From positions 32,857,501-32,921,500 of the forward strand of contig CM076144.1 of the NCBI GenBank assembly GCA_038025085.1: 64,000 bases of DNA, in the 5' to 3' direction. The translations under genes were made by a program, and so were the position numbers. The notes under the pieces were generated by a model, which saw nothing but the letters and a program-made list of their open reading frames with translations, was not told where the DNA came from and did no database searches. Below are positions 11,566-22,958 of this stretch, one piece after another (positions within the stretch are counted from its first letter, which is position 1; each line of letters opens with the position of its first letter). This stretch comes from Tetragonia tetragonoides. Taxonomy: Eukaryota; Streptophyta; Magnoliopsida; Caryophyllales; Aizoaceae.

Positions 11566-12344
11566 AATAAAAAACAGAGATATTGAGGCAAATCTAAATG
11601 AAGGAAAACAAGAATAAACGGTGCAGGAAAACACAAGAATTTATAGGGCAGGATGAAATAAAAGCCCTCCTCCATTAAAGGTGCCAAGTGGCAATATTTT
11701 CAAGGCCCGTTGACGTACCAAGTGTCACAACTTACGAAGCACATTGAAGTTCATCATTGGACGGGCCCACAAAGCCACCAAAATAATAAAAAAAAGGGGG
11801 GAAAACCCACTAAAATTATAGCAAACACTGCTAATCTTCAGCAGAAGCCATATCTTCGTCGCCGTCATCGTCAACAGTCGTAGCTCTCTCAGCCATGACC
11901 GCCTTAATCCTGCCACACAGCGAGTCACCGCCCTCGGAAGCAAGAACGTCGTAGACCTATGACAGAGCTTCCTCGCCGGCAATGCGCTTCTCGCTATCCA
12001 ACGAAGCGCCTAGGAATAAAGCAAAATCATCTGAAAGCTTATACTCGGCGATGATTTGTTCACGAGACAATGACGTTCCGTATCTAGAAACCTTCTGGGT
12101 AACGTCTTGAACCTCCTGGCGAGATTTGGCAATCACCAGCTGAGCCTCCTCCATCTCTAGCTGGATCTTCTGAACGGCCTTATCCTTGCTCTCAATGAGT
12201 TCAGACTTATCCTTCAGCTCACCTTAGTAGCAACCGCCGCCTCCAGCTGGCCTTGCAAACGCTTAGCTTCAGCATGCCACTTATAAGCCGCCTTTTTGTG
12301 CTTCTCAGAGTCCTGCACCAAGGAAGCACTAGTACAGAAAGTAC

Positions 12345-12690
12345 AATGTGCGACGGTTGAGAATCCTAATACGCGTCGGTTTTGAACCGTCGCATATGCA
12401 AGGGAAGCACTTGCTCAAGAGCATGTGCGTCGGTTCTCCAACCGACGCACAAAGGTTTTGTGCGTCGGTTGAGCAGAAGAACCGACGCACAAAGTCTGAC
12501 TTTGTGCGTCGGTTGAGGTGGACAACCGACGCAGAAGCCTACTTTGGGCGACGGTTGTATACCCCAACCGACGCACAAAGTGAGACTTTGTGCGTCGGTT
12601 CTCCTCTCAACCGACGCACAAAGCTTTTTTTTTAAAAAAAAAAATTAATGAATACACGACGGTTGTATAGGTGAACCGACGCACATTCTA
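12345..12690. repeat. CACTA subterminal repeats (GTGCGTCGGTT / AACCGACGCAC)
   Basis: At least nine copies of an 11-12 bp motif occur in about 345 bp, in alternating orientation. TTGTGCGTCGGTT occurs near 12422, 12458, 12500 and 12588; AACCGACGCACA occurs near 12438, 12480, 12568, 12609 and 12674. A looser set is at 15960-16190. Such repeats are the transposase-binding sites of CACTA elements. ORFs crossing this block are repeat artefacts. Confidence 0.85.
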
Positions 12691-13054
12691 TTTTTTTTTA
12701 ATTAATTAAATAATTATGTATCGCAAGCCAAAACCTGTAGCCTGTACTACACACAACATTACATTACCAGCAAGCCATCACACGACGACATACAGTACAC
12801 AACCATCGATCATATCACCAAACCGCAACAAAAACACCACCGGCCAATGCGCCATCGTCACAAATTGCAGGCCATGCCACGCACCACCAAACTCCATTAG
12901 CCTTAGCTTGACAATATATCATATATGAATAACTCATAAAAGATTGACATACATGAATAAAAATATGATTACACAATTATCCAATACATCAATACCGAAT
13001 TCAAAATATGATTTACCATACACAATTATCTCAATTCATCAATACCGAATTCGA

Positions 13055-13147
13055 TTATACACATTCGTCAGTTATATATTCAGCCCAAAGATCTCGAATC
13101 TCGTTGATTTGCTGTAGAGTATATGATCTTCTTCCTTCACCAATACC
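13055..13147 (-). pseudogene. Exon-like remnant, possible last exon of a captured or transposon-encoded gene
   Basis: On the minus strand an acceptor GTACAG| at 13150-13148 is followed by an open 30-codon exon ending in TAA at 13055-13057 (GIGEGRRSYTLQQINEIR, then LWAEYITDECV). The peptide loosely resembles the C-terminal tail of Ulp1-type proteases carried by some plant CACTA elements, where a 'Y-T-x-x-x-I-x-x-I-R' stretch precedes the stop. That link is weak and made from memory. An upstream exon candidate is at 15137-15181. Confidence 0.3.
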
Positions 13148-15136
13148 CTGTACACAATAGAAATAAACGATAAACCTATTTAAAAAACATTTAGCTAGAA
13201 TCCCAAGCTGCATCACTTATCACAGTAATGACCATATATGACCCAACAAAAGACTTATCAAGTGTTTCTTCAAGCAATAATAGAGGTTTACCTAGTAGCT
13301 CTATTTACCCTCAACAACAGTATTTCTCTCAGTATATACTGGACAAGCAACAAAGCAAATAGTAGTAGATATCATATTGAAACTTAAAAAAACTCAAAAA
13401 GGGAATTGCAGAAAGAATGATAAGCATTAATCACTTTTAATGTCTTACTGATGTCCAGCACAGAAATGACGCCAAAAGAAACCATGTTGGAAATGGATAT
13501 AGGACTAAGAAATAACGCAAACAATATCATCTTGCAAACAATGGCAAACATAAAGTAGAAAAATACAAGGGTTCTCATAATGTTTTATGCTTCACTACTG
13601 ACTATTACACTATCTTATAGAACTAAGAGAAGTGCTCAAGTAATACCACAGTACATAAGTTTGTCTTAACTTATATGAAGAATAGGCCAAGTATTGCACA
13701 TATAGAATAGTAAACATAACAATCTATGTCATTTTGAAGAACAAAGTAGCAAATTTCTGATACGAGTTTTTTTTTTTTCTTTTTTTCTTTCTGTGGTGAA
13801 TTGTATTATTTAGACCCTGATGCAGAAGTGATAGCTTTGTCACCAAAATCACTTCTAGCTTTCTCCAGTTTTTCTACAGAAACACAGCTATTTGCATTTA
13901 CTACATTTATTTATGATTGAAGTGCATTCATATAGCTAGGTTTCTATTGACCACCTTATTGATTCATAAGTTCATATGACAGTACAGTATTATTGTTAGG
14001 ATTCTTGATGCTGAAACTAGATCATATAGAGTTCAAAATTTTACTAACAGAAACAGAACTGTACCAAGTTCCAGAATTGCCCACCAAAATAGCTCAGAAT
14101 ACATAGTACCTACTACTAGTTCTTAAAATTCTAACACCATAATAAAAAGGGCAGAAAAAAAGGGCTCAACTAGCTCAATCAATCAATGTTCACATGTTCC
14201 TTGAAATTCTCTAATAATGTTTTAGGGTACCGAGTAGATAGGTTCATAGTGTCTGGATCCACACTACTGCAGGTTTGCAGCTGCTTGTTGTTATTGCTGC
14301 ATATTGCTAATAAAGTCCAGAATTGCTTAAAGTCTAGATAGTGAAGATAATTAATGGGTTAATTCTGTCCAAAGAATTATGTGTTCTTGGCTGGGTTTAA
14401 ACTGAAAGGGGCTTTCCAATCTAGCTAGTGATTGCTAGCAATTAATGTGAGCTAGTGCAGGGAGAAAAAACAGTGTAGCATGTCTGTTCCAGAGGATCTA
14501 AATCAACTCATAAAGTCTTCTCCAAACAATTCACTGCTGATGCCAATTTAAGATTAACTTATAGTCCAATTTTTTTTTTTTTTTAAGCAGCTCAAACAAG
14601 CCAGAGAACACAATACAGCAGGCCACAAACTTCCACAAATCACAACCAAAAGTCAAATTCACCATTTTTGCAATGATTTTGCAGAACAAAAGTCTAATAG
14701 CTATTTCTTTTCAGTAAACAGTCCAATAAACGAATAAACACAAACAATCACAATAGATTTTAGCCCACTACATCAGAACCAACACCAGACGGACACATAA
14801 ACCCAACTTATCCAGTTAAATCCTCACAAAATAAACCCAATTTCACTAAACATGGATTAAACAAACAATCAAATGCTCCAATTGCTGATAGAAGTCAAGA
14901 CACAGAGAAAAAGTAGTACTATAATGTACAAATCTATAACTGTAAATTAGGTATAATGCATGTTGCTTCAACAGATTTCCAAATGTCTACCAACACTTTA
15001 GCAATTTATATTGAAAGAAACTTTTCATTCCATTAAAAAAGTGAGAAAAAGTAGTTAAAGCTGCAGACATAAAATTATTTGTCGCATCATATGTAAAGCA
15101 ACCCAGAAGCATAGTAATTTGTAATTTAGTTTTTAC

Positions 15137-15181
15137 CTGCTCAATGACTCTTTTGTAGCAGCCCCAGATCAAATCATCAAT
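15137..15181 (-). pseudogene. Exon-like remnant, 15 codons between consensus splice sites
   Basis: On the minus strand the acceptor TTGCAG|ATT (AG at 15183-15182) and donor GAGCAG|GTAAAA (GT at 15136-15135) enclose exactly 45 bases reading IDDLIWGCYKRVIEQ. The exon is in phase 0 on both sides, as is the candidate last exon at 13055-13147. Together they suggest the CACTA once carried a spliced minus-strand gene. I do not recognise the product. Confidence 0.3.
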
Positions 15182-18100
15182 CTGCAATTTCATGAAGCAG
15201 TAAAGTAAGTGAATTGTAATCAAAAGTGGAAAAATTGTAATGGAAAAATGGAAAATTAGTAATCCACAAATTCAATTAACATGTAAACTAAACCACAAAC
15301 CCTCATATTTTTAACATTATTGGATATAGTATTTCAACAAATTACTAGTATTATACACCAGAATAATGATGATAATGAAAATAGAACCAAGAAGCAAGCA
15401 GAGAAAAAAAGAGCAAATTAAAGTGAAGAGTAGCAATGTACTGTGGTAATTTGTACAGTATTGCACTGAGAATTTATAGTCATTTTGTGTGAAATACTCA
15501 CCTAATTGAAGAGATACAACTTTAAATTAATTCGAAATAAAAAATGAAATCTGAAACCCTAAACCTAATTGCAGAAAAAAGGAGAAATTGTCGAAAGTAC
15601 CTGATGAAATTGATATTAGCGAGTACTGGAGATGCCTTTCTTGTTGTTTAGAGAAAGAGAGCACAGATCGAGATAGAGATCGAACACAGATATGGAATCA
15701 GTAAATGATAATCGCAATTTCCACAAGGGAGAGATCGACAATTTCCACAAGGGAGAGATCGAGAGAAGAAGAGGAGAGTGGCGATCAGCAGTGGGTGGCC
15801 CGCGATTGGCACTGGGTGGCCATTGGAGAGTGGGTGGCGATGAGAACAACGGAGAGTGGTCGGGGAGACAGAGAAGAAAGGGAAAGTGAATGAAGGACGT
15901 ACACGACGGAGAAGAAAGTGAAAAGGGGAAAGGGAAAATTGGGGGGAATACTGTTCCAAGAGTTTGAACAACGGTTCATTTGGGGGACCGACGCATAAAA
16001 TAGATTTTGTGCATCGGTTCTTCTAGGTGAACCGTTGTCCATTGTTATTTTGATTTTTTTTTTCATTTTTAAGTTTTATACGTTGGTTGTATATGACAAC
16101 CGTCGCCCATTCACAACCTTTATTTACAAAATTGCACCCGCCCCACTATGTGCAACGGTTGTCCCAACCAACCGACGCATATTAGGGGATGCACATGGGT
16201 GTTTTTGTACTAGTGAAGCATTCTTCTTGGCCTCTTCCGTCAGTTCCTTGATCCTCTAATCAACTCCATCATGCTGACGGCGAAGAGAGTGCAAATCCGT
16301 CAACATTGGACGCACCTTCTCGATAACGCTACAAGTGCCCAAAAGTTGCTACGCGACAAACAAGGGAGAGTCATCAGAAAATAAATAAAAAAACACGACG
16401 ACTCGGCATCTTAACATCGCAAGAAAATGAATACTTACAATGCCGGTAGAAGCAACCAAGTCAGACATCATCGCCTCTACAGTATGGTCCCCGGCCATCG
16501 CCTTCGCGTCAGCCGAACCTTACAGCAGGTCGACAATGTAACTTAATACAGCACGTTGAGGCTCATTCCAGGCTTTGTCAGTCGAGACCAACTCCCCGAC
16601 AAGCACAACCCCATCTCCCCTCTGATCCATTATCGGTATGCCGTTTGGGATCGAGCTCAGCCGAGGCTCCACCCTCCCAGCACTGCCTTGACCATCAAAA
16701 ACATAAGTAGGAGTGCCGCGGCGAGGGATCTCGGAAGATGTTACCACCCTCGGCCTCTTCAGAAAAGGTCCGGCCTCGTCACGAGACCCCGTTGTCAGTT
16801 CATTAAGCATCACTTCAGCAGTATCGACCTCAACGGCTCCAGAAATAGGCGGAGTAACGACAGAGTTAGTAGCCTGCCCTTGAGCCTTGTTTAAGCGAGA
16901 TCGACGCCTAGAAGCTTCCATGGTCTCAGAACGAGAGCACGACTGATTGGCTGGCGGCGTCAACTCACAACGAGAAGATGAAGGCATAGTCAATTCTTCG
17001 TTGCCGAGGGGAATATGGTCAATCCCTAGGGAAGACCAAAAACCCTTCAATTTCTCAATAGCGGCATCACTAATGTCCAACTTCTCGCCCCGCTGAGCCT
17101 TGGTGAGAAACTTCACCAATTCTCCCAAAAATAAAGCCAACAGAGAATTCAGAAAAACGACAATTGGCTCGGTAAAAAGTTAAGCGGCAAGAACAAAATC
17201 ATACCTTTTGCTTCCTCGGGAACCTTTAGGAGACCGACAAAGATCAAAAACCCGACATCCTTCAACCACTCCAGGCGAGGGTAATACCGGACGTGATGGC
17301 GCACCTTCTTGTTGTTCCCGTCACGAAGGACCAAACACCCGAAGCTGTTAAGGGCAAATTTCTCGGCAAGCATCAAAGGCACCAAATCAGACCCTTCCGG
17401 CACCTTAGGAAAGGTAACGTTGAAATCCGGAACGTCCTCCCAACCGTTCGGTCGGCTGATAAAGACCCAACGATCCTTCCAGTTATGAAACTTATCACAG
17501 GGAAAGCGAAAGGGCAACAAATCATCTCTAAAGCCAGCCGTGTAACAATACGGCCGCGACCGAGAGCCGGCTGGCCTCAGACTCACAATATGCTTAAACA
17601 CATTCAGCGACGGCTCAAAGCCCATAACTCGGCACATCACTAGGTAACCATTTATCGCCGCCCACATGTTCGGCAGTAGCTGAGTCGGGGCAACTTGATA
17701 ATCCGCCTAGAGATCGGCAACAAAAGGCTACAAAGGAAGACGGAACCCCGTCTCTATCATGTCGTTATGAACAGCAATACAACTATCGTCAGGGGGGCAA
17801 AACACGACGCTACCTTTCTCTGGAAAAATGAGAGAACAGTTGTTGGGAAGTCCCAATGGACCTTTGAGAGAGTTCAACTGATCCTCGCTCGTGGCCGTAC
17901 GGTGAACCCAAGCCATATCAGGAGCCCAGTAGGCAATCTCCACGTCATTTTTCGACAGTTCCACGACCTTCTGACGAAGGACGCCTCGGAAAGTCTTGCC
18001 GAAGACCTGAGACGATGAAGAGGCACCTCCTGTCATAATAATTTGAAGGGATTCTAGAGAGAATTTGTATAAAAAGAAAGCAGATACACAACAAGTTAAA

Positions 18101-18244
18101 ATGTGAAGCAAATGAAAGAGCAAATGATTACAAGGAGCAAGGCTCATATATTTATAAAGGGGGGCATAACTCAACCCCTAAGGGTACACGTGGCCTAGCA
18201 GAACCACAAGGCACAAATACAGATTATCCTAAAAAGTTAGGCAG

Positions 18245-18900
18245 ACCTAAAACCCCCCATCTTAGACAAATCGGCCTGAAGACGCCGACAAACTACTTCT
18301 AACTCTTTCTGGCGAGAGCTAAGCCCCTCATACAAAATGCGGGCCGACCGCAGCTCGCTCTCAAAAACCAGCTATCTTCAAAGAGGTCTCCTGAAGACGG
18401 GAATGAATGCGAGCAAGCTCCACCTTGATTTTTTCAACCTCAGCAACCTTTTCCTCGCAGGCACCAAACGAAGAGTAGTCGGTATCAGCCTTTTCCCAAG
18501 CCACTTCCTCGGCACGACCTGCCCGCTCCTCGGCATTAGATTTCAACTGCGACTAGCCTTCCGAAGAAGGCGAGCCCCTGCGACAGCTGAGAGGAGTTGC
18601 CGATGTAAAAGGAATCCTCACGACAACAATATCCTTCTCAAACAAACTCGCCAACGCCAGCTTCATTGATTTGTTAGACGACGGATCCGTTAGATGACGA
18701 GCATACCAACGAGCCAAACTCTCACAACAAAGATCCTCGCCATATCGAACACCAGCCTCTCTCACAACGCACAAAGGCGTCCGTGATGTAGAGGCAAGGC
18801 TCTCTCGGCACAATCTCTTCGGCGTATTTCGCAGCCTATAGCAGCTAACAACCTCAGGTTCACCCTCAGAATCACTAGATCCAGAGGAAATCTCAATAGT
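18245..18900 (-). pseudogene. Antisense ORF 3 of the Tat element: helical protein fragment
   Basis: The minus-strand frame is open from about 18900 (EISSGSSDSEGEPEVVS) through LCCESLARWYARHLTD. One TAG interrupts it near 18553. It continues with a coiled coil (LKSNAEERAGRAEEVAWEKA, EKVAEVEKIKVELARIH), then shifts frame near 18360 and ends GGFRSA at about 18245. No clear initiator codon is visible. The product is unknown. It is probably a separate unit upstream of antisense ORF 2. Confidence 0.5.
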
Positions 18901-19299
18901 TGAGACTATAATGAGAGAAGCTCAAAGGACCCACAAGAGCTGAATCACATTTTTATACAGAGACAACAAGAGTACAAAACAAAGGATTATGTCATTCTAG
19001 CCAACAACAAGATGCCACCTGTTCCCCCGACAACTACGGGTCAGCAAGAAATAAAAGCAAAGTCCACAGGGAAGCCACTTGGCCCACCATGAATTTCTTA
19101 GGGCAAAAACAGGAACAAATATCTGGGGGACACGTAAGCTCAAAAGACAGAAACAAACTTAGAACACCAATAGTCAAAGATCATTTCTAGGGCAAAAGGT
19201 AGCTTCATTTCATCAAAAGGTCGAGGTGGTAACAGGCATTACAAAGCCGTCGAAGAGATCTCGGCACACATAAAAAAAAAACATATATAAAGGTTACAA

Positions 19300-19872
19300 C
19301 TAAGCCTGACGACCAAAGCGATCATCGCCAGCATCCCTCCTGAGTTCATCTCTCAGAAATCCACAGAACTCAAAGAGGCGATCTTGCCGACCTCTGAGCT
19401 CCACAATACGAGCCCTCGCGTCGTCCAGGTTAGCCTGGGCAGCTGCAGCCTGCCGTTCAGCCTCATGAAGGTCCAGGGCGAGAGACCCCAAGCTCCCCAG
19501 ACTGGTCTTGAGTCCTTCCTCGTACTCAGCACAGTTTATCGCCCCGCCGGCTCCTCGGCCATAGCGAGCATGACCCTCAAAACCAGGAGGGGGCGAGACG
19601 CTCCTCTCACGCTTCACCTCATTGCCCTTGGAGAAAGAGGAGGTAGGTCGCCTAGTTGACGGACCCGGGGTGGCCGTGCCGGCGGCAATGGAAGCCAGCC
19701 CGAGACCAATCTGTCGACCAGAAGTCACCCTCTCATCAGGAGCTCCCGGAACCGCACTGACAGAAGGAACAAAACGCCAATTCATCGGCATAACTCGTCA
19801 GCAGGTGGGAGAAGCAGGCCGAGAGCGCTTGTTAGAACCCTCCTGTCGGGCCTCATCAGAAAAGCCAGACAT
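19300..19872 (-). pseudogene. Antisense ORF 4 of the Tat element: small Ser/Arg-rich protein with C-terminal helix
   Basis: ATG at 19872 (MSGFSDEARQEG) is followed after 24 codons by a TGA. The frame then stays open to 19300 (MPMNWRFVPSVSAVPGAPDE ...). A helical segment near the end (ALDLHEAERQAAAAQANLDD and the following ARIVELRGRQDRLFEFCGFL) precedes FGRQA. It is the ORF nearest the 3' LTR, so it would be the first unit read by an antisense promoter in or near that LTR. Function unknown. Confidence 0.5.
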
Positions 19873-20091
19873 GTCTGAAGCCGGCAAAAAAGCTACTGAT
19901 GTACGTATTTAGATGAAAGAGCAGAGTGGGGCAGACAAATTATGAATAAAAATGTACGGCCAAATAAGGGAAGGGTTTATAGAGAAAAACGTCCATGGCC
20001 CCAAGAAGACGAAACGCCTCCTCCAAAATCATTAATTGTCAGAAACGTCTTGCCTCCTATCAGTTCCATCAAACCGTTCCTGAAGGGCAAA

Positions 20092-20498
20092 TGTTATGAC
20101 CCAAAATATCAAGTTAGGCCCAATAGATCACTCCCCCCTGGGCTGATCCTGGGAGGCCTTCTGGAAGATGCTATTAAGGAGGCGGCCCAATAAACACACG
20201 TGTCAAGCAGGAACGGGTCCAAGATATTCCCCCTATCTACAGATGCCATGTGTCACCTAGGGATTGTCCCAGTACCCGTGAAATCCGCGCCTATAAATAC
20301 TCTCATTTCAGGTATGAACAGAACAACTACTTTCAATCAATCAAATCATTTATTACCTAATAGAGAGAGAGAATACTGACTTAAGCATCGGATCGGGGAT
20401 CCCAGAAATTCCCTCCGGGCTAGTGACGTGTTCTGATTTTACAGGTACCTACGCCAGCAACAGTACTCCTAGTGGACGAAGAATTAAACCCCACAACA
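20092..20498 (+). repeat. 3' LTR of the Tat element
   Basis: It is 407 bp, the same length as the 5' LTR, with identical termini TGTTATGACCC...CCCCACAACA. It is followed by the TSD ATTGT (20499-20503). Confidence 0.95.
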
Positions 20499-20513
20499 AT
20501 TGTTAGAGGCTAA

Positions 20514-21145
20514 ACGACAGTTTTGAGTTTGATTAAGTGGTTTGTGACCAAAAGCAACCCTTTGCATGGCATGCATGATCTTCTTCCATGAACTTAGTGA
20601 CATTACATTGTGATTAATGAGTAGCTTAAGGTCTGTTCCCGCATCCTCTCCACCTTCAAAAGGATTTGGCGTCAAATCCGCAAAATCATATTCATTAACA
20701 TCCACATATGGAGAGACGTCACCAATATTAAATGTGCTTGATACTCCCACGTTCCTGGGCAATTATAACTTGTAAGCATCGTCTCCCACCCTTTCAAGGA
20801 TCTTAAATGGACCATCACAATGTGGCATGAGCTTTTCGCCTAGAAGGAATACGTTCTTTCCTTAAGTGTGGGCATACAAGATCACCAGGACTGTAAATTA
20901 AGAGTTTGCTTTCGGTTCTTGTTGAATTTCTTCTTGAATAGCTTGTTCACCTTCTTAATTTTACACCTCACTTGGTCATGTAGTTTCTTCATATCCTTTG
21001 CCATTGTGTCAAACTCAAAGATAACTTTGCTCTCATTTGGAATAGGAATCAAGTCAATTGGTGTAAGAGGATTGACACCATAATTAACATCAAATGGAGA
21101 ACATCCCGTGGCATAAGTAGGGGACCTACTGTAGGCAAATTCAGC
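20514..21145 (-). pseudogene. Ty3/gypsy integrase C-terminal fragment (other lineage)
   Basis: Reading leftward from 21145, the minus strand gives AEFAYSRSPTYATGCSPFDV, NPLTPIDLIPIP, MAKDMKKLHDQVR, then PHCDGPFKILERVGDDAYKL and LPRNVGVSSTFNIGDVSPY. This is the well-conserved end of plant gypsy integrase ('GPF-[KQ]-V-L-E-R-I-NDNAYK', 'VSSTFNVSDL'). It is broken by at least two stops. The Tat element inserted just 3' of it (ATTGT), and an LTR-like terminus begins at 21151 on its other side, so it is an old nested remnant. Confidence 0.8.
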
Positions 21146-21150
21146 ATGGG

Positions 21151-22275
21151 TGTAACGCCCAATTTTAATACCACTTAATCATAGTGTGGAAATAATAATA
21201 AATAACTCAAATGTGGTATTAGAACCAAAAAAAGCGTTACCGTTGTGCTCACCCGAATGCAAACACAGGGCAAGGGTAAAGCGGAAATAAAATTAAAGAC
21301 GAACTGAGCTCCAAAACGAAAGTCGATCTTATAAACTTATAGAACTTAGTTGTAATAGTAATATCTTACAAACAACTTTTTTATCCAAATCATAGTTACA
21401 CCATTACTAAGGTTAACATTTAATACAACGGAGAACTGAAGTGTAACCCACTCCATGTGTATCCTCAAACACGAACTCACTCGTCCCAAATATCATCCAA
21501 CTGCATGTCATCAACATGCATGTGCAAGTGTAGATATAAATATGCAAAGAACAAAGAAAATAAAAAACTAGCGGTGTAAGAACACTCCACCTTGTCAAAT
21601 GCAAGGTTTTATGTTTTAAAATACATATAGCACTTACCAGATAATAATATCCATAATAATAATAGTAGTAGTCAATATAGACAATAATACGCATATAGAA
21701 TTTTAGATACTTTTCCCTTTAAAGGTATTGTCTTTCTGTATTTTACTGTCTTTTCTGTATTTGAGCGTCTTTTCTGAATTATGTTAGCTCTCGCAAAACT
21801 GTTAGATGGTATGGGAGATACACGACCAAGTTTGCTTCCCTTGGCAGGAGATCACCTCTTATCATAATTCATAATTCTGGCTATCGCCATATCATATAAT
21901 TTTTGTATCGAAATATATAGTAATGCGCATGCAACGTGTACTCCAGAAACCTCCAATGGCCCTTTTGGAGGTCATAGCACAAATCAAAGAGCAATCTCAA
22001 TCTCAATCTCAATTACATACTTATGCATATCTGCGTAACATAATCATTCTCAATCATATGCTTATCATTCTCATACTTTCTGTATCTCATTCTGTATTCG
22101 TACATCTATGTACTTACTTTTTGTATAGCTCATATTCTCACTTATACTTTCCATATACTTTATGTAGCTTTATAATGTCTTAGGTAGGTATTTCAATGAC
22201 TTTGTCTTCCTTTTCTCATCTCTTTAACTTGCTGAATTTTCTGTGTAGTTTGTATAGATCATTCTCACAATCATA
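21151..22275. repeat. Possible LTR fragment starting TGTAACGCCC
   Basis: The sequence starts TGTAACGCCC exactly where the integrase homology stops, a typical start for long plant gypsy LTRs and similar to the TGTGACACCC terminus at 61211. It is AT-rich and ORF-poor and is cut off by the MITE-like terminus at 22276. No matching far end or TSD was found, so this is tentative. Otherwise I see nothing in this stretch. Confidence 0.35.
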
Positions 22276-22958
22276 CAGTGGCAGATCCAGGATTTAAAAA
22301 GATGGTATGCACAATTATTAATAAGGAATAGGACATAAGACATTTTCAAGGTGATGCACAACAACAAATAACACCAAAAAAAAAAAAATGAAACACAAAT
22401 TCTTTTGAACAAAAATAGCTATACGCATAATATTGGACCAAACATTTTTAAGAGGACACTAAAATGGCGAATCTATAGGGGGAAAAAAGTACTTAGAGCA
22501 TAAGCAATGGTGGGTTGAGTTTGGGGATGACTTGTCGTACTTAGACCTTCACATGGGTTGGGACCAATGTGGAAGGTATTAGTTTTTGTTTAGTTTTGAT
22601 CGTATCACTTTCCCCTACGGTTGAGAATTGGGAAACAAATGATCTTGGTGGGCCATGGGTTTGAATAAAAAAACAAAAAGCAAGGAAAATCAATTAATGT
22701 TGGCAGAGGTAGTGGGCAGAAATCAACTGCGGTGGGCCACGGCTCTAGTTTTGTTTGTAAAAATATTACCGTTGAAGTTCAACGGCTAGTTTTTGAACAA
22801 TTTTTTTTAACTCAATAATTTGCCTATAAATTTGACTTCTTTCCAACATATTTTCACACCTTCATTTCTTATCATCCCTCTAGTTTCTACTCTCTTTTTG
22901 TTTAAATTCAAAAAAAAATCAATCTCCAACCAACTTTGTATTTATTTCCTTATTGCAA

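Larger units (their letters stand above)
12700..15960. other. Interior of the CACTA element, no intact gene
   Basis: AT-rich sequence with homopolymer runs (poly-T near 13769 and 14571) and no ORF over ~110 residues. Two exon-like pieces are noted separately. Near 15601 a minus-strand donor CATCAG|GTAC follows a possible leader exon (about 15900-15601). Within 15715-15770 a 24-bp unit (TTTCCACAAGGGAGAGATCG) is directly duplicated. Confidence 0.5.
12327..16215. mobile_element. Non-autonomous CACTA (En/Spm) transposon
   Basis: A 3,889-bp element. It begins CACTAGTACAGAAA and ends TTTTTGTACTAGTG, the inverse of CACTAGTACAAAAA, and is flanked by the 3-bp duplication AAG (12324-12326 and 16216-16218). 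Both subterminal regions carry repeated, often inverted copies of GTGCGTCGGTT. No transposase is present; the interior holds only short ORFs and exon-like remnants. It is inserted inside antisense ORF 2 of the Tat element, so it is younger than that insertion. Confidence 0.92.
11831..18036 (-). pseudogene. Antisense ORF 2 of the Tat element: Transposase_28-like ('putative gypsy type transposon') protein, split by CACTA
   Basis: The start is ATG 18036 (MTGGASSSSQVFGKTF). The N-terminal half (to about 17190) carries the family pattern of Pfam 'Putative gypsy type transposon': FCPPDDSCIAVHNDMIETGFRLPL, then AAINGYLVMCRVMGFEPS, and WKDRWVFISR with GWEDVP. Two TAG codons (both readily derived from CAG) lie between these blocks at about 17710-17745. 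A middle region (16520-17140) is Ser/Arg-rich. The C-terminal part resumes left of the nested CACTA (12327-16215) as a coiled coil (ELKDKSELIESKDKAV, MEEAQLVIAKSRQEVQ) and ends DDDGDEDMASAED at a TAG at 11831-11833. Stops are few for so long a frame. Despite the Pfam name no catalytic residues are established, and the function is unknown. Confidence 0.72.
3554..20498 (+). mobile_element. Tat-lineage Ty3/gypsy LTR retrotransposon with antisense ORFs
   Basis: A complete 16,945-bp element with TG...CA LTRs of 407 bp each and a perfect 5-bp duplication ATTGT (3549-3553 and 20499-20503). Without the nested CACTA and its extra TSD copy the element was about 13.05 kb. The order is LTR, PBS, gag, protease, RT, two RNase H domains, integrase, a long region of antisense ORFs, LTR. 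The second RNase H and the antisense ORFs are hallmarks of the Tat branch. By eye the two LTRs differ at about 14 substitutions and 2 indels, so the insertion is not recent. The coding region has several stops and frameshifts and the copy is not autonomous. Confidence 0.93.

Noticed and set aside
12348..12635. ORFs on both strands over the CACTA subterminal repeats
   Set aside because: They arise from repeated GTGCGTCGGTT units; no domain, no splice context.
15616..16066. Short ORFs on both strands near the CACTA right end
   Set aside because: Overlapping frames over a short duplicated, GA-rich segment and subterminal repeats; at most a leader exon.
16556..19659. Plus-strand ORFs opposite the antisense ORFs of the Tat element
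   Set aside because: No domain matches, whereas the minus strand carries the Transposase_28 pattern and coiled coils.
21413..21694. Tyr-rich minus-strand ORF
   Set aside because: Simple ATA/ATT-type repeats give poly-Tyr; no other support.
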